Source of the DNA: CAYSLU01 sp964431965
GTDB taxonomy: Bacteria > Verrucomicrobiota > Kiritimatiellia > CAIKKV01 > CAYSLU01
Reading direction: 5' to 3'
DNA: 26,210 nucleotides
Assembly: GCA_964431965.1 (NCBI GenBank)
Contig: CAYSLU010000075.1
Span: forward strand, 1 to 26,210
In this document: piece by piece, positions 7,479 to 15,822 of the stretch
How the letters are laid out: each line of letters starts with the position of its first letter
Position numbering within the stretch: the first letter of the stretch is position 1
Notes under the pieces: model-generated
Databases searched by the model: none
What the model saw: the letters and a program-made list of their open reading frames with translations, nothing else
Told to the model about the DNA's origin: nothing
Made by a program: the position numbers and the translations under genes

Positions 7479-9068
7479 ATGACTCAGGGGCGGCCGGACA
7501 TCCATGGCGACGTGGCGCGGGACTATCCCGACTACCTGCGCGACGAATCGCGTCGCACCGGAGGCGCGGACTCGATCTCCTTCCCCCGGAGCGAGGCGGA
7601 CGTACGGGCGATTCTGGCCGATCTCCATGCGCAGGGCGTTCCGGTCACGATCCAGTGCGCGCGGACCGGCATCACGGCCGGCGCCGTCCCGGACGGCGGC
7701 CACATCCTGAACCTCAGCCGCATGGCGGGCGTTACCGGCCTGCGCCGCGACCCCGCCACGGGCGCGTTCCTCCTGCGTCTTCAGCCCGGAATCGTGCTGC
7801 GCGACCTCCGGGTGGCGCTCGCCGCCCGCACGTTCGATCCCGCCGGCTGGGATGACGCGTCGCGCCGGGCGCTGATGGAGCTGCGGGCGGCGCCGGCTCG
7901 CTTGTTCCCGCCCGATCCCACCGAGGCGTCCGCCGCGCTCGGCGGGATGGTCGCCTGCAACGCCTCCGGCGCGCGCTCGTTCCGATACGGCGCCACCCGC
8001 CGCTACGTGCACGGCCTGCGGGTCGCGCTGGCGGACGGCGATGCCATCGCGCTCGAGCGCGGCCGCGACCGCACCGACGGACGGCGGTTCGCGACGGCCA
8101 CGGAGTCCGGCCGGACGCTCCGCGGGGAAGCTCCCGCCTATCGGATGCCGGCCGTGAAGAACGCATCCGGCTACTTCGCCGATGACGGCATGGATCTCGT
8201 CGACCTCTTCGTCGGCTCCGAGGGCACCCTCGGCGTGTTCACCGAGATCGAGATCGAGCTGATCGAGGCGCCGGCCGCCATGTGGGGCGTGACGGCGTTC
8301 TTCCCCGACGAGTCGGCGGCGCTCCGCTTTGTGCGGGCGACGCGCGGCGGCGCGGCGAGCGCGCGGCCGTGTGCGATCGAGTTCTTCGACCGCCGCACGC
8401 TCGCCCTGCTGCGGCGCCGGAAGGCGGACACCCCCGCGTTCGCCAAGCTGCCGGACATCCCGGCCGGCGCAGACACGGCGATCTATGTGGAGTACCATGC
8501 CGCGGACGACGACTCGGCCGGCGCGGCGGTCGAGGAGATGACAAAGGCGCTGATCGCCTGCGGCGGCCGCGAGGACGCGACGTGGATCGCCTCGACCGAG
8601 CGGGAGATGGAGCCGCTGCACGTGTTCCGACACGCGGTGCCGGAGGCGGTGAACCTCACGATCGACGAGCGCCGGCGGTCCGAGCCGGGCCTGACCAAGC
8701 TGGGCACGGACATGGCGGTGCCGGACGATGCGCTTGAGGAAACGATGGCCATGTACCACCGGGACCTCGCCGCGGCCGGCCTCGAGTACGTCGTGTTCGG
8801 CCACATCGGAAACAACCACGTGCACGTGAACATCCTGCCGCGGAACATGGCCGACTACGAGGCCGGCAAGCGCCTCTACCTGGCGTGGGCCCGGGCGGCG
8901 ATCGGGCGCGGCGGCTCGATCTCCGCGGAGCACGGGGTGGGCAAGCTCAAGATCGCGCTGCTGGAGGAAATGTACGGGCGGGACGGGGTCGCGCAGATGC
9001 GCGCCGTCAAGCGCGTCTTCGACCCCGGGTGGCGCCTGAATAGAGGCAATCTGTTTTCGGAAGGCTGA
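7479..9068 (+). CDS. FAD-linked oxidase, D-lactate dehydrogenase/GlcD family
   Basis: The 529-residue protein has the complete FAD-binding PCMH domain: RTGITAGAVP pyrophosphate loop (62-71), FPPDPTEASAALGGMVACNASG (about 145-166) and VGSEGTLGVFTEIEIEL (about 245). It also has the C-terminal oxidase domain with FGHIGNNHVHVNILP (about 440) and SAEHGVGKLK (about 484), whose His residues bind substrate in this family. Members oxidise D-2-hydroxyacids such as D-lactate or glycolate and pass electrons to quinone or an electron-transfer flavoprotein; here no GlcE, GlcF or iron-sulfur subunit is adjacent. The length matches D-lactate dehydrogenase (cytochrome)-type enzymes, although they usually have about 450-560 residues and the exact substrate cannot be fixed. 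The ATG at 7479 is chosen over an upstream TTG because of the promoter position. It is followed after 90 bases by a zinc dehydrogenase. Confidence 0.85.
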   Translation: MTQGRPDIHGDVARDYPDYLRDESRRTGGADSISFPRSEADVRAILADLHAQGVPVTIQCARTGITAGAVPDGGHILNLSRMAGVTGLRRDPATGAFLLRLQPGIVLRDLRVALAARTFDPAGWDDASRRALMELRAAPARLFPPDPTEASAALGGMVACNASGARSFRYGATRRYVHGLRVALADGDAIALERGRDRTDGRRFATATESGRTLRGEAPAYRMPAVKNASGYFADDGMDLVDLFVGSEGTLGVFTEIEIELIEAPAAMWGVTAFFPDESAALRFVRATRGGAASARPCAIEFFDRRTLALLRRRKADTPAFAKLPDIPAGADTAIYVEYHAADDDSAGAAVEEMTKALIACGGREDATWIASTEREMEPLHVFRHAVPEAVNLTIDERRRSEPGLTKLGTDMAVPDDALEETMAMYHRDLAAAGLEYVVFGHIGNNHVHVNILPRNMADYEAGKRLYLAWARAAIGRGGSISAEHGVGKLKIALLEEMYGRDGVAQMRAVKRVFDPGWRLNRGNLFSEG

Positions 9069-9097
9069 AGGCGGAGGGCGGCCGGCTGAAGTCCGGG

Positions 9098-9147
9098 GTC
9101 TGTAGTCCAAGGTACAAGGTCCAAGGTCTGTAGTCTAAGGTCTAAGG
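9098..9147 (+). repeat. short tandem repeat upstream of the dehydrogenase
   Basis: The 16-mer GTCTGTAGTCYAAGGT occurs at 9098-9113 and 9126-9141, a 28-base period with about 1.8 copies. Inside it the smaller unit NNAAGGT recurs five times. The last partial unit (CTAAGG, 9142-9147) merges into the AAGGAGA Shine-Dalgarno sequence of the next gene. The preceding bases 9061-9090 also repeat GGCTGAAG. Confidence 0.75.
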
Positions 9148-9158
9148 AGAAACGACGC

Positions 9159-10193
9159 ATGAAAGCCATGGTGCTGACGGGCATACGAAAGATGGAGTGG
9201 CGGGACGTGCCGGATCCGACGATCCGGGCGGATACCGACGTACTGATCCGGATGGGGGCCATCGGCGTATGCGGGTCCGACATCCACTACTACACCACCG
9301 GCCGCATCGGGTCGCAGATCGTTCAGTATCCGTTCATTGTCGGGCACGAGGGCTCGGGGACGGTCCTGAAGGTCGGCTCGGCCGTCCGCCGGGTGAAGCC
9401 CGGAGACCGGATCGCGGTGGAGCCGGCGATGCCGTGCTGGGGCTGCGACCAGTGTCGCGTCGGCCGGCCGCACACGTGCCGGAAGCTCAAGTTCCTGGGC
9501 ACGCCCGGACAGGGCGACGGCTGCCTGTCCGAGTTGCTGGTGATGCCCGAGACAAGCTGCTTCCCGATCGGGGCCTCGACCACGCTCGAGCAGGCCGCGC
9601 TCTCCGAGCCCTTCTCGATCGGCCTGTACGCCGCGAAGCTGGGCGCGATCCCCGCCGGGGCGACGATCGCGATCCTGGGGTCGGGCCCGATCGGGCTGAG
9701 CGTGCTCGCCGCCGCGCGGCAGCTCGGCGCAGGCCGGGCGTATGTCACGGATCGCATCGACCGGCGCGTCGAGGTGGCGAGGTCCGCGGGCGCGGACTGG
9801 TCCGGCAACCCCGACCGCGCGGACGTGGTCGCGGAGATCCTGCGCGCGGAGCCGCTGCAGATCGACGTGGTCTTCGAGTGCTGCGGGCAGCAGGCGGCGA
9901 TGGACCAGGCCGTCGAGCTGCTGAAGCCCGGCGGGCGCCTCGTGCTGGTGGGCATTCCGGAGGTCGATCGCATCGCGTTCAGCATCGACAAGCTGCGCCG
10001 CAAGGAGATCGTCGTGCAGAACGTGCGGCGGCAGAACCACTGCGTGCAGCCGGCGCTCGACCTGATCGAGAGCGGCAAGGTGCGGCTGGACTATATGATC
10101 ACGCACCGGTTCGCGCTCGCGCGGACCAAAGACGCGTTTGACCTGGTCGCGTCGTATGCCGACGGAGTCGTGAAGGCATTCATCACGTGCTGA
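9159..10193 (+). CDS. zinc-dependent medium-chain dehydrogenase (sorbitol/threonine dehydrogenase type)
   Basis: This 344-residue protein has the full zinc MDR pattern. Likely catalytic zinc ligands are C38 (GVCGSDIHYY), H63-E64 (VGHEGSG) and E150; the structural zinc site is C93, C96, C99 and C107. The Rossmann GSGPIG is at 174-179, with Asp198 at the end of the second strand, which favours NAD+ over NADP+. The sequence CGSDIHYYTTGRIG is closest to sorbitol, xylitol and related polyol dehydrogenases, so a sugar alcohol or sugar acid substrate is likely, oxidised in the cytoplasm to the keto-sugar. AAGGAG lies about nine bases before the ATG. It follows the FAD-linked oxidase on the same strand and may share its transcript. 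Confidence 0.88.
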   Translation: MKAMVLTGIRKMEWRDVPDPTIRADTDVLIRMGAIGVCGSDIHYYTTGRIGSQIVQYPFIVGHEGSGTVLKVGSAVRRVKPGDRIAVEPAMPCWGCDQCRVGRPHTCRKLKFLGTPGQGDGCLSELLVMPETSCFPIGASTTLEQAALSEPFSIGLYAAKLGAIPAGATIAILGSGPIGLSVLAAARQLGAGRAYVTDRIDRRVEVARSAGADWSGNPDRADVVAEILRAEPLQIDVVFECCGQQAAMDQAVELLKPGGRLVLVGIPEVDRIAFSIDKLRRKEIVVQNVRRQNHCVQPALDLIESGKVRLDYMITHRFALARTKDAFDLVASYADGVVKAFITC

Positions 10194-10200
10194 GGGGCGG

Positions 10201-10217
10201 CCGCCGCGCTTCGGCGG
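10201..10217 (+). terminator. small GC stem-loop between dehydrogenase and GT2
   Basis: CCGCCG, loop CGCTT, CGGCGG form a perfect 6-bp stem eight bases after the dehydrogenase stop. No T run follows, so it may be a weak terminator, an mRNA stabiliser or simply incidental. Confidence 0.25.
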
Positions 10218-10233
10218 GTCCGGTTTGCGAGCC

Positions 10234-11280
10234 ATGAGCGACACACCGAACCAGAGCGGGCGGGCTCCGCTGAAGGTCAGCTTCATCGTGCCGACCTTCA
10301 ACTCGGGCCGGACGCTGCGCGAGTGCCTGGCGGCCATCCGGGCGCAGGAGTATCCGGCGGACCGCATCGAGCTGGTGGTCGCGGACGCGGGGTCGTCCGA
10401 CGACACGCTGGCGATCGCGCGGGAGTTCCGCGCCGATCGGATCGTGCCGAACCCGCTGCAGACCGGCGAAGCCGGCAAGGCGGCCGCCATCGAGGCGTCC
10501 ACGGGCGACGTGCTGGCGCTGGTGGACAGCGACAACGTGCTCGACTCGCCGCAGTGGCTCGCGCGGATGGTGAAGCCGTTCGACGATCCGCAGATCGTCG
10601 CGAGCGAGCCGCTGTGGTATACGCGGCGGGACGGCGACCCCGAGCTCACGCGCTACTTCGCGATGCTGGGCATGAACGATCCCGTCTGCCTGTTCCTGGG
10701 GAACTACGACCGGATGAGTCTCGTGACGAACCGGTGGACGGGCTTCGACGTGCCCGCCGAGGACCGGGACGGGTATCTCGACCTGACGCTCTCAGCCGAC
10801 CGGCTTCCCACGATCGGGGCCAACGGGTTCGTGATGCGGAGGGCGCTGCTCGAGTGCGTCACGTGGCGGCCGTACTTCTTCGACATCGACATCATGCACC
10901 AGGCCATCGCGGCCGGGCACCGGCACGTGGCGAAGGTTCGGTGCGGCATCGTGCATCTGTACGGGCGCGACCTGCGCGACTTCGCGCGCAAGCAGGATCG
11001 GCGGATCCGGGACTTTCTCTTCTTCTCGGCCGACCGGGGCCGGACGTACCCGTGGAACCGGCAACGCCGGGCCGGGCTGATTCGATTCTGTGTCAGCACG
11101 GCGCTGATCGTGCCGCTGTTGCTGCAGATGGCGCGCGGCTGGCGGCGGCAGCGCGACCGCGCCTGGCGGCTGCACGTGCCGGTTTGCTGGATCACGCTGG
11201 CGGTGTATGCGCGAGCCGTCGTGTCGCGCGCGCTCGGCCTGAAGCCCAAGCCGAAGTCCCGCGACCGCTGGCGGCAGTGA
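10234..11280 (+). CDS. family 2 glycosyltransferase with C-terminal membrane segments
   Basis: The 348-residue protein begins with a GT-A domain: VSFIVPTFNSGRTLRECLAAI (15-35), VVADAGSSDDT (48-58), and the metal-binding DSD at 98-100 in ALVDSDN. Later, GANGFVMRRALL matches the acceptor-side region of this family. Two hydrophobic stretches near the C-terminus (about 283-298 and 314-328) with basic ends could anchor it to the inner face of the membrane. It transfers a sugar from a nucleotide donor to an unknown acceptor, probably a lipid or surface glycan. The frame extends to a TTG at 10225, but the ATG at 10234 matches the usual start better; no strong Shine-Dalgarno sequence is seen. It precedes the GT39-like gene by 106 bases. 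Confidence 0.85.
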   Translation: MSDTPNQSGRAPLKVSFIVPTFNSGRTLRECLAAIRAQEYPADRIELVVADAGSSDDTLAIAREFRADRIVPNPLQTGEAGKAAAIEASTGDVLALVDSDNVLDSPQWLARMVKPFDDPQIVASEPLWYTRRDGDPELTRYFAMLGMNDPVCLFLGNYDRMSLVTNRWTGFDVPAEDRDGYLDLTLSADRLPTIGANGFVMRRALLECVTWRPYFFDIDIMHQAIAAGHRHVAKVRCGIVHLYGRDLRDFARKQDRRIRDFLFFSADRGRTYPWNRQRRAGLIRFCVSTALIVPLLLQMARGWRRQRDRAWRLHVPVCWITLAVYARAVVSRALGLKPKPKSRDRWRQ

Positions 11281-11386
11281 GGGCCAGCGAGGCGAGAGTC
11301 GACAGGGTCTGCGTGGTCCGTGATCAGTCAGCAGTGGGGCTCGCGCGGGGCGGTCGCGAGCCGCGCGTGGAAGCAGGAGGAGCACC

Positions 11387-13507
11387 ATGTCTCGACGGAA
11401 GCGTAACCGGGCGCCCGCGCCCCAGCCGCCGGCGCCTCAGAAGCCCGAGACAGCGGCCGAGGCCGCACCGGCGTTCGATGTGTCGCGGCTCGTCGCCGTG
11501 CTCGGCGTGGCGATCCTCATCGCCGCGGCATTTGCGCTCCGGATCTGGAAGCTGGGGCACCTGCCCTACTGGAACGACGAGAGCCTGCAGCTCAAGGGGC
11601 TCATGCTGCCGTTCTCGCGGGTCCGGGAGCACCTGCACGCGATCGAGTTCCTGCCGCCGCTGAGCTTCTGGATTCAGCGCCCGTTCTGGCTGCTGTCTCA
11701 GACGATGTACGCGGGGCGCGTGCCGGGCGTGATCGCGGGCACGCTCATGGTCCCGCTCGCCTACTGGTGCGCGGCGCGTCTGACGAACCGGCTGGGCGGG
11801 CTCATCATGTCGGCGCTCGTCACCTTCTCGTTCTTCCTCGTGTACTACTCGCAGGAGTGCCGGACGTACATCTTCTTCGGATGGGCGTGCGGGCTGTTCA
11901 TCGGGCTGTGGCTCGGGCTGCTGCTCGAGCGCGTGCCCGGCCGGGTCGCGTGGTGGCGCTGGGCGGGGCTCGGCGGAGCCGGGCTGCTGTGCGCGGGGCT
12001 GCACTTCGGCACCATGCTGCTCATGCCGGCGATCGGCGCCGCGACGACCCTCGTGCTGGCCGCAGACTACTGGCGGGCCGGGGCGGCACGGGGCCGGAGC
12101 CGGGGCGCCTACCTCATGCGGTGGGGCGCATACGCGGGCGTGCTGCTGGCGGTTCAGGCCGCGGCATACCTGATCATGAAGTGGTCCATGAACCCGAACT
12201 GGGACCCGATGAACCGGGTCGGCGGAGGGATGCCGGGCGCGCCGGCGTTTCGCATGACGGCCGGGTACGTATGGGGGTCCGGCTGGCGCTGGCTGCCGTT
12301 CGTGCTGGCCGTGAGCGGCGTGTGGGTGTTCGCGCGCGGGCGGCTGCGTCGGATCGGTGCGGGGCTCGCGCTGGTCGCGCTGCTGCCGCTCGGGATGGCG
12401 TACGTCGCGATGCCCGGCTTCCTCGCGGTATCGCGCTACCTGTTCTGGATCCAGTGGTGCGCCGCGCTGCTCGCGGCGATCGGCCTCTGGGCGGCGGTGC
12501 AGCGCATCCCGCGCGCGGCCGGCCGCATCCTGCTGCTGGCGGGCGCGGCGATCGTGTACGCCGCCATCCACGTGCCCTTCTTCCGCGACTACTATGCCAT
12601 GACGAGCAAGGGCGGCGGCGATCTCCCGATCATCAAGCGCGGAATCGAGGGGATCGACGGGAGGCGCGTGCTCGTGATGGCCAACGGCTATCACATGCAT
12701 CACCTCCAGACCTACTGGCCGACCAACTGCACGTTCTCGTGCGGGCCATACTACGGAAGCGCCGAGGAGTATCAGGCCCTGCAGGTGCGCGAGTGGCTCG
12801 AGGAGGCGACCCGGCTCTATCCCGACATCGCCGTCTACATCCGGCCGGGCGACGACGCGAGCGGGCTGACCTACGGCGCGCTGACCGGGCGGTTCGCGAG
12901 CCGGGTGGTGGACACGAATGACGCCGCCACGCTGCGTCTGTTCGCGGCCGGGTTCAATATGAATGCCACGCCGCCGGACTACCGGCTGGACGTCCTGTTC
13001 ACGCCGCGGGCGGCGCTGCTCGATCGGGCCAAGAAGGACGGCGACACCCTGATGCTGTTCGACGGCCGGATGCCGATCGTATCGACGTACGACCCATCGG
13101 GCGGCTATCGCTTCTGGCGCCTGCTGCAGGAGCCGTCCGAGCTGACGATCCTGAACCCGGCGGAGACAAATCGGCACGTGACCGTGCCCGTCACGGTCGC
13201 GAAGCTCTCGCCCGAGGTCGTGCTGGGAATCGGGCGCCTGGGCGGGCCGGTGACTCCCCACGTGATTCCCGCGGCGCAGACGCCCGTGGTCGATCCGCAG
13301 CGACGCGTCGCCGAGAGTCACCCGGTCACAGCGGCGGATGCCATGAGGATCGGCAACCGCATGCCGATGCAGATCGCGTCAGCGGCGATATCGGTCGAAG
13401 TCGACCTGGCACCCGGCGCCAACACGCTCGTCCTGTTCCCGCAGCGCGCGGCGATGCTGATCGGGCCGCCGGCGCCGGACTTCCTGGCGGGAGCGGGCGC
13501 GAAGTAG
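11387..13507 (+). CDS. GT39/ArnT-like integral membrane glycosyltransferase
   Basis: This 706-residue protein has a charged, proline-rich cytoplasmic N-terminus (1-30), then about a dozen hydrophobic segments to about residue 400, and a soluble C-terminal part (about 405-706), presumably extracytoplasmic. NDE at 63-65 lies in the first outside loop, where GT39/GT83 enzymes keep the catalytic acidic residue. SQECRTY (155-161) corresponds to the conserved SQEaRxY of the family. Such enzymes move a sugar from a polyprenyl-phosphate carrier to lipid or protein on the outer face of the inner membrane. The DPM1-like gene immediately downstream, on the other strand, could make that donor. A strong AGGAGG lies before the ATG. 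The function of the C-terminal domain is unknown. Confidence 0.85.
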   Translation: MSRRKRNRAPAPQPPAPQKPETAAEAAPAFDVSRLVAVLGVAILIAAAFALRIWKLGHLPYWNDESLQLKGLMLPFSRVREHLHAIEFLPPLSFWIQRPFWLLSQTMYAGRVPGVIAGTLMVPLAYWCAARLTNRLGGLIMSALVTFSFFLVYYSQECRTYIFFGWACGLFIGLWLGLLLERVPGRVAWWRWAGLGGAGLLCAGLHFGTMLLMPAIGAATTLVLAADYWRAGAARGRSRGAYLMRWGAYAGVLLAVQAAAYLIMKWSMNPNWDPMNRVGGGMPGAPAFRMTAGYVWGSGWRWLPFVLAVSGVWVFARGRLRRIGAGLALVALLPLGMAYVAMPGFLAVSRYLFWIQWCAALLAAIGLWAAVQRIPRAAGRILLLAGAAIVYAAIHVPFFRDYYAMTSKGGGDLPIIKRGIEGIDGRRVLVMANGYHMHHLQTYWPTNCTFSCGPYYGSAEEYQALQVREWLEEATRLYPDIAVYIRPGDDASGLTYGALTGRFASRVVDTNDAATLRLFAAGFNMNATPPDYRLDVLFTPRAALLDRAKKDGDTLMLFDGRMPIVSTYDPSGGYRFWRLLQEPSELTILNPAETNRHVTVPVTVAKLSPEVVLGIGRLGGPVTPHVIPAAQTPVVDPQRRVAESHPVTAADAMRIGNRMPMQIASAAISVEVDLAPGANTLVLFPQRAAMLIGPPAPDFLAGAGAK

Positions 13508-13511
13508 GCCG

Positions 13512-13548
13512 AACGGCCGGGAGGCGCGGCGGTCAGCGCGCGGCCGTT
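13512..13548. terminator. possible bidirectional terminator
   Basis: AACGGCCG (13512-13519) and CGGCCGTT (13541-13548) are perfect complements, with a further GCGC/GCGC pair inside. The structure lies between, and overlaps the end of, two convergent genes that are only 25 bases apart, where a shared terminator is expected. The flanking T runs are short. Confidence 0.35.
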
Positions 13549-14303
13549 GCGCCCGGCGCCGGCCGATGGCGCAGCGCGGCCGCGTAGCCGCCGCAGGCGT
13601 GGCGGACGGCCATCGCGACGAGCTGCCAGAAGCTCACGATGCCGTTGCGCAGCATCCGGACCTTCGAGCCCTCGACGTGGTACCACTCGACGGGAACCTC
13701 GGCGACGCGGTACCCGCACTTCCGCGCCAGGAAGAGCACTTCCGTGTCGAAGCTCCAGTCGGCCACCCGGGCGGCGGCGAAGAGGTGCTGCCCCACCGGG
13801 CGGCGGAACGCCTTGAAGCCGCAGGTGAAATCGGTCACGCCCGGAACCAGGATGCGGGACAGCAGTCGAAACACCTCTCCGAGGGAGCGGCGCAGCCACG
13901 GCTGGCTCTTGCGAACGCGGGCCGCCGACGCGATGCGCGTGCCGATCACAATATCGACGGCCGGATCGGCGAACCCGGCGAGTACGGGCTCCGCGGTCGC
14001 CAGCGGCGTCGCCAGATCGATGTCGAAGAAAAAGACGATGTCGTTCGCGGCGGACTTCATGCCTTCGGCGATCGCGCCCCCCTTGCCGCGATTCTGTTCG
14101 TAGCGGATCAGCCGCGCGCGCGGATGGCCGGCGATGCGGCCGCGGATGAGGTCGGGTGTGCGGTCCGTGCTGCCGTCGTCCACGAGGAGCAGCTCGGTGG
14201 GCTCGACTCGGGCGTCGGCAAAGCGGATCACGTCGTCGAGCGTGGTGAGGATACGCCGCTCCTCGTTGAACACGGGGACGATGAATGTGGTCGACAGGGC
14301 CAT
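13533..14303 (-). CDS. DPM1-like family 2 glycosyltransferase (polyprenyl-phosphate sugar synthase)
   Basis: The 256-residue protein is a soluble GT-A enzyme of the dolichyl-phosphate-mannose/glucose synthase type. It shows TTFIVPVFNEERRI (5-18), LLLVDDGSTDRTPDLI (38-53), NRGKGGAIAEGM (71-82) and the metal-binding DID (94-96) in FFFDIDLATP, followed by the family-typical GTRI and TDFTCGFKAFRR. It would load a sugar from UDP- or GDP-sugar onto polyprenyl phosphate at the inner membrane. There are no C-terminal membrane helices, as in the short bacterial and eukaryotic soluble forms. It is convergent with the GT39-like transferase, which is a plausible consumer of its product. No clear Shine-Dalgarno sequence precedes the ATG. 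Confidence 0.88.
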   Translation of the reverse strand: MALSTTFIVPVFNEERRILTTLDDVIRFADARVEPTELLLVDDGSTDRTPDLIRGRIAGHPRARLIRYEQNRGKGGAIAEGMKSAANDIVFFFDIDLATPLATAEPVLAGFADPAVDIVIGTRIASAARVRKSQPWLRRSLGEVFRLLSRILVPGVTDFTCGFKAFRRPVGQHLFAAARVADWSFDTEVLFLARKCGYRVAEVPVEWYHVEGSKVRMLRNGIVSFWQLVAMAVRHACGGYAAALRHRPAPGATAAR

Positions 14304-14401
14304 AGCGTTCGGCGCGATGCGTGACGGGGCTGCGCGTTAGCCCCGGAACGGCCAGCACTCTTTCACAGGATTCGGAGGCGGCGCAAGCAGAAAGCGGATC
14401 G

Positions 14402-14430
14402 TTGAGGCCGCGGGTCGGCGCCCCTATAAT
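14402..14430 (+). promoter_or_regulatory. consensus promoter of mnmE, predicted leaderless
   Basis: TTGAGG (14402-14407) and a perfect TATAAT (14425-14430) are separated by the ideal 17 bases. Only nine bases lie between the -10 box and the mnmE ATG, so the transcript should start within about three bases of the ATG. No Shine-Dalgarno sequence is present. Confidence 0.65.
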
Positions 14431-14439
14431 CCGGCACGC

Positions 14440-15822
14440 ATGTCCTCGCCACACGATACCATCGCGGCGATCGCCACCGCTTCTGGCGAGGGGGCGATCA
14501 CGATTGTGAGGCTGTCCGGGCCCGACAGCTTCGCGATCGCCGACCGGGCGATCCGTTGCGGGGCTCCCAAGCCTTCCGCGCGACCGGACCACTCGTTCTT
14601 CCGCGGGCACGTTGGTCGAGCGAGCGGCTCCGGCGCAGCGATCGTCGACGAGGTGGTCGTCCTGCTGTTTCGGGCGCCGCGAAGCTATACGACCGAGGAC
14701 GTGGTGGAGATCCAGGGGCACGGCGGCGCGATCTGCGGCCAGCGCATCCTGCACGAGGTGGTGGCAGCCGGAGCCCGGCTTGCCGAACCGGGCGAGTTCA
14801 CGCGGCGCGCGTTCTTGAACGGGCGGATCGACCTGACCCAGGCGGAAGCGGTGATCGATCTGATACGGGCACGGAGCGAGCGAGCGTCGGCCGCCGCCCT
14901 GGAGCAACTTGATGGTGCGCTCGGTCGAGAGGTCTCCGCTTGCATCGGCCGTGTCGTAGAGACGCTTGGATGGCTGGAGGCCAGTCTGGATTTTCCAGAG
15001 GATGCGATACCAGGACCTATTCCACACGGGGTTGCGTCGGATTTGGCTGACGTATACGCACGTCTTGATCGACTGCTTGCATCGTATGCAGAGGGTCGCC
15101 TCATTCGCGATGGCGCTTCAGTCCCGATAGTAGGCAGACCAAACGTAGGTAAGTCCTCTATATTCAACTGTTTACTAGGAATTGATAGAGCTATAGTGAC
15201 GCATATACCTGGAACTACGAGAGACACTATAGAGGAGTCTATCGCAATACAAGGTATACACGTGAGGCTCATTGACACAGCTGGTATTAGGACTACTGGA
15301 TGCGTTATTGAGTCTGAGGGGGTTGCCCGCTCCATCACATCGCTGCGCGGGTCCGATGCCTGCATCTGCGTTCTGGACCATTCCGAAGGTCTTGTTGAAG
15401 ACGACCAGGACGTCTTGCGGATGCTGGATCCGAAGCGGACGGTGGTGGTCATCAACAAGATGGACGCAGTCGGCCGGCTCCAGCCATCCGCCATGCCCGG
15501 CTGGAAAAGCGTTGCGTGCTCTGCGAGGACAGGAGCTGGCATTGACGAAATACGTAGTATGTTGATCAATATACTAGGCATACGAGGGTGTTCCGGCGCG
15601 CATGAGGTCGCTATATCTGATCGGCATCGCGGACACATACAGATCGCCAAGGATGCCATCGGCAGATCGATAGATATGGCAAACGACGGGAGTCACGACA
15701 GGTCGGTTCTGATAGCTGCCGAGCTGCGCGATGCATTGCTCAGTATGGGTAGGGTTACAGGTAAGGAATACGACTCAGCCGTTCTGGACTCCATATTCCA
15801 GCGGTTCTGCATCGGAAAGTGA
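14440..15822 (+). CDS. mnmE: tRNA uridine-5-carboxymethylaminomethyl modification GTPase MnmE
   Basis: This 460-residue protein is a full-length MnmE (also called TrmE). With MnmG it installs the aminomethyl-type group on C5 of wobble U34 in tRNAs for split-box codons, using GTP hydrolysis and a folate one-carbon unit. The N-terminal folate-binding domain starts with DTIAAIATASGEGAI. The G domain has G1 GRPNVGKSS (232-240), G3 DTAG (279-282) and G4 NKMD (339-342), and the protein ends with the invariant CIGK (457-460), including the essential Cys457. Base composition changes inside the gene: the 5' part is near 68% GC, whereas 15121-15300 has 43% GC with many ATA, AGA and AGG codons. It overlaps mnmG by one base (TGATG), implying translational coupling. 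Confidence 0.97.
   Translation: MSSPHDTIAAIATASGEGAITIVRLSGPDSFAIADRAIRCGAPKPSARPDHSFFRGHVGRASGSGAAIVDEVVVLLFRAPRSYTTEDVVEIQGHGGAICGQRILHEVVAAGARLAEPGEFTRRAFLNGRIDLTQAEAVIDLIRARSERASAAALEQLDGALGREVSACIGRVVETLGWLEASLDFPEDAIPGPIPHGVASDLADVYARLDRLLASYAEGRLIRDGASVPIVGRPNVGKSSIFNCLLGIDRAIVTHIPGTTRDTIEESIAIQGIHVRLIDTAGIRTTGCVIESEGVARSITSLRGSDACICVLDHSEGLVEDDQDVLRMLDPKRTVVVINKMDAVGRLQPSAMPGWKSVACSARTGAGIDEIRSMLINILGIRGCSGAHEVAISDRHRGHIQIAKDAIGRSIDMANDGSHDRSVLIAAELRDALLSMGRVTGKEYDSAVLDSIFQRFCIGK

Noticed and set aside
8815..8832. Other CACGTG hexamers (for example near 8815, 13256, 18528 and 22176) as additional parS sites
   Set aside because: Their flanks do not extend the palindrome to the TGTTCC/GGAACA arms; a 6-mer is expected by chance in GC-rich DNA of this length.
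11324..13321. 665-residue open frame on the minus strand opposite the GT39-like gene
   Set aside because: It is the antisense shadow of a clear membrane protein in high-GC DNA; the translation is low-complexity Arg/Pro/His/Gln-rich with no family resemblance.
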